From contig JACQZL010000292.1 of NCBI GenBank assembly GCA_016213865.1, forward strand, positions 1-12,052: a stretch of DNA of 12,052 nt, written 5' to 3'. The first letter of the stretch is position 1. Each line of letters starts with the position of its first letter. This DNA comes from Candidatus Rifleibacteriota bacterium. Lineage in GTDB: Bacteria > UBP17 > UBA6191 > JACPRK01. Position numbers and translations under genes: made by a program. Below, piece by piece: positions 6,664-12,052 of this stretch. The notes beneath the pieces are model-generated. The model searched no databases and was not told the DNA's origin. It saw nothing but the letters and a program-made list of their open reading frames with translations.

Positions 6664-8481
6664 GTGCAATACACCGTCTCAGCCCAGTCTCCGCGAACCC
6701 ATCTCCTCGAAGTCGAGCTCATCGTCGACGAAGCCGGGCCGGGCCCTGTCCGCATCGCCTTCCCCGTCTGGGTCCCGGGCCACTACATGGTCGAGGAGTT
6801 CGCCGGGTACGTCCGGGGCGAGCGGGCCACCGACGGCGAGGGGAAGCCGCTGCCCTGTGCGAAGGTGGACAAGACGACCTGGGAAGTCCGTCCGGCCAAG
6901 GCGCGTCGCGTTCACTTCAGGTTCCAGACGTGGGCCTACGAGGCCTCCACTCATCACAGCTACCTCGACGACGAGCGCCTGTCCCTCAACGGCGGTACCG
7001 TCTATCCCTACGTGGAGGGCCGGCTCGACGAGCCTTGCACGGTGCGGTTCCAGCTCCCCGCTGACTGGGAGGGGCCCTTCTCCGGCCTCGAGCCGGTGGC
7101 CGGCGAGCCGGGCACCTTCGCGGCCGAGAACTACGACCAGCTCCTGGATTGCCCCGTGGTCGCCGGACACCCGTTCGTTTCGCGGTTCGACGTCCAGGGG
7201 GTCCCGCACTACCTGGTCGTGTCGGGCAAGGGCAATGCGCCGCTCACGATGCTGACTCGAGACCTGTCGCGGCTCACCTCCACCGCTGTCTCGATCTTCG
7301 GCAAGCCACCGTACCGCCACTTCCACTACCTCCTCGATCTGTCGCTCGCCCGGGGCGGTGGTCTCGAGCACCAGAACAGCACGCACTGCATGCTGGGCCG
7401 GTTCAGCTTCCATCCGCGCTCGGGCTATGTCGAGGCGGTGGCCCTCTTCGCTCACGAGTTCTTCCACACCTGGAACGTGAAGCGGCTGCGACCGTCCCCT
7501 CTGGGCCCTTTCGACTACTCGCGCGAGATCTACACGCCGCTCCTCTGGTTCGCCGAGGGCGTGACGAGCTACTACGAGATGCTCCTCTTGCGCCGCTCGG
7601 GCGTGGTGACCCCGCGCGAGTTCCTGGATCTTCTGGGGCGTGAGATCCAGAAGCTGTCGCTCGTCCCCGGCCGCCGTTTCCAGACTCTGGAGATGTCCAG
7701 CTTCGAGACGTGGATCAAGTTCTACAAGCGCGGGTCCCACTCGCTCAACTCGCAGATCAGCTACTACAACAAGGGGGCCCTCGTCGGCTTCCTGCTCGAC
7801 ATGGAGCTGCGCGAGACGACGGGCAACAAGCGGACCATGGACCACCTGATGCGCCGGATGTACGAGGAGTACTTCGTCCGTCAGAACCGGGGGTTCACGC
7901 GAGAAGAGCTGGAAGACGAGGCCTCGCGGCTCGCCGGCCGCTCGATGGGCCGCTTCTTCGATTCGACGCTGCGCAGCACGCGCGAGCTGGAGCTGGCCCG
8001 GGCCCTGGGCAGCGCCGGCCTCGAGCTGGTCAACCTCGACAAGTCGGCCGGCGCGGCGGAGATCCTCCCGGCTGCTACCAGCGAGCCGATCTCGTACCTG
8101 GGGATCAACCTGCAGCTCGGACGGTCGCTGGTCGTCGACAACGTCCTCGACCCCAGTCCTGCGTTCGACGCGGGCTTCGCTCCCGGCGACGAGATCCTCG
8201 CCGTCAACCGCATGCGCCTCACGCCTCAGCGGATGGAAGCCCTGCTGGCCGAGAACGCGCCCGGCACGCGCCTGGTCTTCATGATCGACCGATCCGGCGA
8301 GCTGCGCGAGATGGATGTGACCCTGGGCCGCCGTCCGGGCATCTCGGTCAGTATCCGGCCCAAGGCGCACGCCACGGACGGGCAGAAGGCCCTCTGCAAG
8401 ACCTGGATGAAGTCGGACTGGACCAAGCTGGACCGCACGGCGCCTCCGGTGGTGCAGCGCGATCGGGACCGCGTAGGATGA
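6664..8481 (+). CDS. M61-family aminopeptidase with PDZ domain
   Basis: A 605-residue zinc metallopeptidase of the M61 (glycyl aminopeptidase) family. An N-terminal beta-rich domain (about 1-190) begins directly with MQYTVSAQSPRTHLLEVEL. The catalytic domain carries GGGLEHQNS (E235), HEFFH (264-268) and the third zinc ligand E298 in WFAEGVTSYYE. A PDZ domain starts near residue 479 (LGINLQLGRSLVVDNVLDPSPAFDAGFAPGDEIL in outline). This order and length are normal for the family. The GTG at 6664 is preferred to the GTG at 6652, because the only Shine-Dalgarno-like sequence (AAGGAG, 6647-6652) overlaps the latter. No signal peptide is visible, so it is probably cytosolic, although many relatives are exported. 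Relatives remove N-terminal Gly or Ala from peptides. The ATP-grasp gene follows after 59 nt on the same strand. Confidence 0.95.
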   Translation: MQYTVSAQSPRTHLLEVELIVDEAGPGPVRIAFPVWVPGHYMVEEFAGYVRGERATDGEGKPLPCAKVDKTTWEVRPAKARRVHFRFQTWAYEASTHHSYLDDERLSLNGGTVYPYVEGRLDEPCTVRFQLPADWEGPFSGLEPVAGEPGTFAAENYDQLLDCPVVAGHPFVSRFDVQGVPHYLVVSGKGNAPLTMLTRDLSRLTSTAVSIFGKPPYRHFHYLLDLSLARGGGLEHQNSTHCMLGRFSFHPRSGYVEAVALFAHEFFHTWNVKRLRPSPLGPFDYSREIYTPLLWFAEGVTSYYEMLLLRRSGVVTPREFLDLLGREIQKLSLVPGRRFQTLEMSSFETWIKFYKRGSHSLNSQISYYNKGALVGFLLDMELRETTGNKRTMDHLMRRMYEEYFVRQNRGFTREELEDEASRLAGRSMGRFFDSTLRSTRELELARALGSAGLELVNLDKSAGAAEILPAATSEPISYLGINLQLGRSLVVDNVLDPSPAFDAGFAPGDEILAVNRMRLTPQRMEALLAENAPGTRLVFMIDRSGELREMDVTLGRRPGISVSIRPKAHATDGQKALCKTWMKSDWTKLDRTAPPVVQRDRDRVG

Positions 8482-8540
8482 ACCTCGCGGCCTCGTAGTT
8501 GCGAAGCCTGACGACCTCGTTTCCCAACGGCCCCCACCCC

Positions 8541-9599
8541 ATGAGCCAATCCAGACCTCTCGACTTTCCCGTCGGCCTGCTCTACCTGGACGACGAGCTC
8601 GGCACCGTCCTGACCCAGCGCCTCAACGAGACCGAGCCGTTCCGGGATTCGACCGGAAGCTTGCGGAAGCTCGTCGCCGAGCACATCGAGATCGCCGAGA
8701 TGGACGTCGATCACCGGACCAAGTACCGCGTCCTCGTGGATCGATGCTCGCACCTCCTGCCTCAGGCGATCGGCGCGTTCATGATGTTCGCCCATCAGGG
8801 TGTCCACGTCATCAACAACCCGTTGTCGTTCCAGTACTTCATCGCGACCAAGGACGTCGGCTTCCACATCTGCCGGTCCCTGGGCATCAGCGTGCCGGAC
8901 ACGATCGTGCTGCCGCCGCACACCAACCCGGCCCTCCGGGACCCGAAGTACTTCCGCTACCACCGCCACTTCGATTGGGCGGCGATCATCCGGCGGCTCG
9001 GCTTTCCCGCCTACCTCAAACCGGCGGAGGGCCGCGGGGCACGCAAGTGCTGGAAAGTCCACAACGCGGACGAGCTGCTTCACTACTACAACCAGAGCGG
9101 TTCGGACGTGATGACGCTGCAGCGGGCGGTCGAAAGCGGCCACGAGTGGCAGGTCCGGTGCCTTTGCCTGGGCCGCAAGATCATCCCTATCAAGTACACC
9201 TTCCGCGCGCTCGACGCCTCGACCTACGAGTACGAGGAGGGTTTCCTGTCGCCCGAGACGGGACGGCTCGTCCTGGACCAGGCCAAGGTGATCAACCGCG
9301 CCTTCGGCTACGAGATGAACTCGGTCGAGTTCATGCTCGATTCGCAGGGCCAGCCGTGGGCCATCGACTTCAACAACCCCGTGCCCGACGGCAGGCGCAA
9401 GCAACTGGGCGAGGTCTTCTTCAACGACTACGTCAACGGCTTGCTGGACCGGGTCCTCGAGGTCGCCAAGGACCCTCCACCCTATCCCTTCCTGCCCGCC
9501 GAGGTCAATCGCTACGCCGAGATCGCTCGACTGGACAAGTCACCGGCCGAGAAGTTCCGCCTGGCCCTGGACGAGGCGAACAAGTACTACCGGTGGTGA
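8541..9599 (+). CDS. RimK-like ATP-grasp ligase, substrate unknown
   Basis: A 352-residue enzyme of the ATP-grasp superfamily, which joins a carboxylate to an amine or thiol through an acyl-phosphate. An N-terminal part ends with INNPLSFQYFIATKD (91-105), the usual entry to the ATP-grasp fold. The first nucleotide-binding lysine and flexible loop are FPAYLKPAEGRGARK (155-169, K160). The metal-binding end shows VEFMLD (E263) and AIDFNNPVPD (D276, N278, N279). About 20 extra residues (HTNPALRDPKYFRYHRHFDW) sit between the pre-ATP and ATP-binding parts. The ATG at 8541 is used instead of a TTG at 8499, though neither has a good ribosome site. It probably forms an operon with the M61 peptidase upstream and points toward the second ATP-grasp gene. 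The fold is clear. The product could be a peptide, a modified amino acid or a protein tag. Confidence 0.88.
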   Translation: MSQSRPLDFPVGLLYLDDELGTVLTQRLNETEPFRDSTGSLRKLVAEHIEIAEMDVDHRTKYRVLVDRCSHLLPQAIGAFMMFAHQGVHVINNPLSFQYFIATKDVGFHICRSLGISVPDTIVLPPHTNPALRDPKYFRYHRHFDWAAIIRRLGFPAYLKPAEGRGARKCWKVHNADELLHYYNQSGSDVMTLQRAVESGHEWQVRCLCLGRKIIPIKYTFRALDASTYEYEEGFLSPETGRLVLDQAKVINRAFGYEMNSVEFMLDSQGQPWAIDFNNPVPDGRRKQLGEVFFNDYVNGLLDRVLEVAKDPPPYPFLPAEVNRYAEIARLDKSPAEKFRLALDEANKYYRW

Positions 9600-9613
9600 G
9601 CCGAGACCCGGCG

Positions 9614-9653
9614 GACGCCTGCCGCGAGGGCCCGAAGGGGTCCGGCCGGCGTC
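9614..9653. terminator. Candidate bidirectional terminator between the ATP-grasp genes
   Basis: GACGCC (9614-9619) pairs with GGCGTC (9648-9653). Inside them GGGCCC (9628-9633) pairs with GGGTCC (9638-9643), with one G-T pair, around a GAAG loop. TTCCTTC follows on the plus strand. It fills the 84-nt gap between two converging genes. The pyrimidine tract is weak. Confidence 0.45.
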
Positions 9654-9683
9654 TTCCTTCGGCGCGGGACGGTGCCTTCCGGC

Positions 9684-11204
9684 CTATTCCCTCAGCGGGA
9701 AGACCGGGATGATCCCGCCGCCGCTCGAGACGTTGACGACGTTCGATTCGCTCACCCGGCCCAGGCAACCCGCGTACTTGCCGCCGAAAACGTACGGGTT
9801 GATGTTGAGGTAGCGCTTCTCCATAACGACCTTCCCCTCCTTGAGGACGGGGATCTCGTACTGGGGAACCGGGACGGCCTCCTGGACGATCCACCAGGGG
9901 CAGCCCATGGCCTCGCGTACGTAGTGGTTCCAGGTCGCCACCTCGGTGGTGCGGCCCACCTTGACGTCCTGGCCGCCGGCCCCGTGGCCCGGCTTGAGGA
10001 CCAGTCGCTCGCGATTGCGCAGGAGGTACTCCTGCAGCGAGACGTCGGTGCCATCCGGCGACATCGTGACTGTCTCGTCCAGACGTCGGGTCCAGGGAAG
10101 GTGCTGCTTGATGCAGGTCTGCTCTTCCTCGGTGAAGTAGTGGTGGTTGACCGGGTTGGAGATGAACGACATCGCTTCCTTGTGGGCGCCGATGATGGCG
10201 CGCCAGGGGTTAACCGAGACGATGACGCGGTCGCGCGTGGCGTCCAGGAAGTCCTTCATCTCGCGCGGGAACCGCTTGAAGAAGAGGAACCGCAGACAGA
10301 GGTTGGCCAGGTCGAACCGGACCCGGCCGGAGTAGAGGCCGCCCTCGCGGTACTCGAGGTCTCGGGGATCGATGAAGTGCGCATCGAGGCCGTTCTCGAC
10401 CAGGTAGTCCCTCGTGATCTCGATGTCCGAGCCGATGAGGTACTCCTTGTACGAAACGAGGGCCACCCTTGGCCTTTCCTGCGTGCCCCCGGCATCCCTG
10501 TAGCAGGCGAGCAAGGTGTCCATCACGGCCCGCAGCATCCCGCGCTCGAAGGGACGGCCGTAGCTGGCGATCAGCTCCTCGTACATCGGATAGGAGCGGA
10601 AGATCTCCTCCAGGGTGTCGAGCCAGGCCCGGCCGCCGGGATTGTCCGTGTTGAACTCGATGAACTTGAGGGTCTTGCCGTCGAAGAGCGCGTCGTGGCG
10701 GTTCAGCACGGTCGGTTTCGAGTAGCCCGGGTCCCAGTCGAGCCACTCCTTGGGCAAGTCGGTGTACAGGAAATGGGATCGCACGTAGGGGTCGTCCCGA
10801 TAGCCGTTGACGACCTTGTCGATGATCCGATCAAACGTCTCGGCCGCCCGGCGGATCCGGCCCAGCCCCTCCTGACCCAGGAAGAGCGGGGTCAGCGTGA
10901 TCGGCATCGCGCCGCCCTCGCGGCCGTAGAAGCACCGCCGCTTGGTCAGGGTCATGATCATCTCTTGCCGCTGGCGGATGACCTCCTGGGGGTGGCTCAT
11001 CATCCACTCGATGAGCTTCTGTTCCTTATGGCCCACCACGACTGCCACCGACGGAGGGGCCGGCATGGTCTGCATGGCCGCCTCGGACGAGGTCGACGCA
11101 AGATCATCGGGTGCCGCGGCCCCGCCGGGCATCGTCTCAGTCGCGGAGGGTCCGCCGGACGAGGTGGCAAGGTCTGAGGGACTCGGCTTCTTCTTGTGGG
11201 GCAT
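9684..11204 (-). CDS. Circularly permuted ATP-grasp (glutathionylspermidine synthase-like) enzyme
   Basis: A 506-residue protein resembling circularly permuted type ATP-grasp enzymes and glutathionylspermidine synthases, which form amide bonds. The metal/substrate motif FIEFNTDNPGG (181-191) comes before the ATP-binding loop VLKPGHGAGGQDV (402-414), the reverse of the canonical order and the mark of permutation. A pre-ATP-like segment lies at 246-350 (VALVSYKEYLIGSDIEITRDYL, then NPWRAIIGAHKEAMSFISN). Residues 1-52 are a Ser/Ala/Pro/Gly-rich, probably disordered tail. The start at 11204 is supported by GGAGG 5 nt upstream, so the tail seems to be translated. The alpha-E, transglutaminase and proteasome-like genes that often go with permuted ATP-grasps are absent here; a canonical ATP-grasp gene converges on it instead. 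The substrate is unknown. Confidence 0.85.
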   Translation of the reverse strand: MPHKKKPSPSDLATSSGGPSATETMPGGAAAPDDLASTSSEAAMQTMPAPPSVAVVVGHKEQKLIEWMMSHPQEVIRQRQEMIMTLTKRRCFYGREGGAMPITLTPLFLGQEGLGRIRRAAETFDRIIDKVVNGYRDDPYVRSHFLYTDLPKEWLDWDPGYSKPTVLNRHDALFDGKTLKFIEFNTDNPGGRAWLDTLEEIFRSYPMYEELIASYGRPFERGMLRAVMDTLLACYRDAGGTQERPRVALVSYKEYLIGSDIEITRDYLVENGLDAHFIDPRDLEYREGGLYSGRVRFDLANLCLRFLFFKRFPREMKDFLDATRDRVIVSVNPWRAIIGAHKEAMSFISNPVNHHYFTEEEQTCIKQHLPWTRRLDETVTMSPDGTDVSLQEYLLRNRERLVLKPGHGAGGQDVKVGRTTEVATWNHYVREAMGCPWWIVQEAVPVPQYEIPVLKEGKVVMEKRYLNINPYVFGGKYAGCLGRVSESNVVNVSSGGGIIPVFPLRE

Positions 11205-11250
11205 CGGAACCTCCGATCGGACGGGCCTGGATGGCCGCGGTGCCCCTCAG

Positions 11251-11278
11251 GTTATCACGACGCGCCCACTCCGGTCAG
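11251..11278 (-). promoter_or_regulatory. Candidate promoter of the permuted ATP-grasp gene
   Basis: On the minus strand CTGACC (11278-11273) is followed after 16 nt by GATAAC (11256-11251), each matching four of six consensus bases. A transcript start near 11244 would give a leader of about 40 nt ending in the GGAGG ribosome site. Confidence 0.4.
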
Positions 11279-11298
11279 CGGCACGGGCCCGCCAGGGT

Positions 11299-11315
11299 GC
11301 GACGCCAACTCATGG
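11299..11315 (+). repeat. 17-nt repeat, copy 2
   Basis: Identical over 17 nt to 5787-5803, in the same orientation, within the 170-nt gap between the ApbE and ATP-grasp genes. No similarity extends beyond the 17 bases on either side. Confidence 0.5.
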
Positions 11316-11319
11316 CAAG

Positions 11320-11334
11320 ACGACCGGTGGTCGT
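11320..11334. terminator. Small hairpin downstream of the ApbE gene
   Basis: ACGACC and GGTCGT pair across a 3-nt loop, about 40 nt after the ApbE stop. The T-run (TTTT) lies on the plus strand, which has no gene here. On the minus strand only CTTG follows. Termination of ApbE transcription is therefore a weak inference. Confidence 0.25.
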
Positions 11335-11374
11335 TTTCCGGTTTGCTGCCATCGGGGTCCGAGCCCCCCGCCGT

Positions 11375-12052
11375 TCATCGCAGCCAGCCCTTGCTGAACT
11401 CGGCCAGCTCCACTCTTGGCGCCAGGGCCGGATCGATCGCCAGCCGTGGTGTTGCGGTCGCGCCGGCGACTGACAGCAGACGGGCGCCGTATCGCGCCAG
11501 CAGCCGCGAGCTGGCCGCCGGGCCGAGGACGTGCGTGGCCGTCGACAGCGCGTCGGCCGTCATCGCTGTCGGCGCCACCACCGTGCTCGAGAGCGCCCTT
11601 GCGGCCGGCCGGCCGGTTCGCGGATCGAGGACGTGAGAGACACGATTCCCGCCGACCGTGACGAACCGCTCGTAGCCGCCCGAGGTGGCGACTGCCTCGT
11701 CGCTCAGCGCCAGCACGGCAAACACCCGCGACGGCGCCGTCGGGTCCTTGATGCCGATGCGCCACGCGGGCTTGCCTCGGGGGGGCTTGCCAACGCAGAG
11801 GTTGCCCCCGAGATCGACCTGGAAGCTCGAGATGTCTGCCTCGCGAAGGACACGCGCCGCCAGGTCGACGGCGTAACCCTTGGCAATCCCCCCGAGATCG
11901 ACGGCGGCCGTCGTCGAAAGCAACCGCGCCTGGCACGACGCGACGTTGACCTCCAGGCTCTCGAAGCTGGCGCCGGCGTGCAACCTCGACAGGCTGGCCG
12001 CATCAGGCGCCGACCCCGGAGGAGGTCCGCGGAAACCCCAGGCCTGCACCAG
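11375..12052 (-). CDS. apbE: FAD:protein FMN transferase (ApbE family), N-terminus outside window
   Basis: About 226 C-terminal residues of an ApbE flavin transferase, which moves FMN from FAD onto a Thr or Ser of target flavoproteins such as RNF/NQR subunits, usually outside the cytoplasmic membrane. Family motifs are clear: QAWGFRG near the visible start, VDLGGIAKGYAVD, FQVDLGGNL, ATSGGYERF, SHVLDPRTGRPA, and the metal-site motif MTADALSTA near the C-terminal half. The full family length is about 300-350 residues, so roughly a third is missing. The reading frame stays open to the last base of the window, so the in-frame GTG at 12049 is not the true start. The signal peptide and the first FAD-binding residues cannot be checked. 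No target flavoprotein gene is in the window. The permuted ATP-grasp gene follows on the same strand after 170 nt. Confidence 0.93.
   Translation of the reverse strand: MVQAWGFRGPPPGSAPDAASLSRLHAGASFESLEVNVASCQARLLSTTAAVDLGGIAKGYAVDLAARVLREADISSFQVDLGGNLCVGKPPRGKPAWRIGIKDPTAPSRVFAVLALSDEAVATSGGYERFVTVGGNRVSHVLDPRTGRPAARALSSTVVAPTAMTADALSTATHVLGPAASSRLLARYGARLLSVAGATATPRLAIDPALAPRVELAEFSKGWLR

Noticed and set aside
6679..8370. Long minus-strand open frame (563 codons) opposite the M61 gene
   Set aside because: Antisense shadow with biased composition; the plus strand has complete M61 and PDZ motifs.
8499..8540. TTG start giving 14 more residues on the RimK-like ATP-grasp
   Set aside because: A rare start codon without a ribosome site; the ATG at 8541 is more likely, though not proven.
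9672..11177. Long plus-strand open frame (501 codons) opposite the permuted ATP-grasp gene
   Set aside because: Antisense shadow; the minus strand has clear ATP-grasp motifs and a ribosome site.
12047..12049. GTG near the window edge as start of the ApbE gene
   Set aside because: The frame stays open to the last base, and the visible protein begins well inside the family's domain.

Overview
This is a gene-dense, strongly GC-rich stretch of bacterial chromosome whose codon third positions are almost all G or C. There are nine protein genes. A soluble hybrid histidine kinase, a tail-anchored Ser/Thr kinase, an exported phosphodiesterase and dispersed palindromic repeats fit an uncultured GC-rich Gram-negative lineage of the myxobacterial/deltaproteobacterial, Rokubacteria or Acidobacteria type. 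No marker gene settles the phylum. No tRNA, rRNA, CRISPR array, transposase or prophage gene was seen.

Left part (1-5.6 kb): a plus-strand cytosolic PAS-HisKA-HATPase-receiver kinase (26-1666) converges, across a hairpin, on a minus-strand cluster. Read in its own direction, the cluster is an HTH regulator (5601-5170), an MFS transporter overlapping it by 4 nt, a secreted glycerophosphodiester phosphodiesterase and a tail-anchored Ser/Thr kinase. The transporter gene runs into a nested inverted repeat (3847-3914) that supplies its last residues and its stop codon. A weak promoter candidate between repeat and phosphodiesterase suggests the last two genes may be transcribed separately.

Centre (5.6-9.6 kb): a 428-nt divergent spacer holds a MITE-like repeat rich in GAGACAC/GTGTCTC. 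On either side, facing outward, lies a similar 14-nt palindrome followed by a TTGAC box. On the plus strand come a PrxQ/BCP-type peroxiredoxin, an M61-family aminopeptidase with a PDZ domain and a RimK-like ATP-grasp ligase.

Right part (9.6-12.05 kb): a circularly permuted, glutathionylspermidine-synthase-like ATP-grasp enzyme lies on the minus strand and converges tail to tail on the first ATP-grasp gene. Upstream of it on the same strand is an ApbE-type FAD:protein FMN transferase cut off by the window edge. The most unusual points are the two unlike ATP-grasp ligases beside an aminopeptidase, the receiver domain with Asn at the phospho-acceptor position, and the repeat-derived end of the transporter. 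The ligase pair could form or modify a small peptide or amide product, but no substrate can be read from the sequence.
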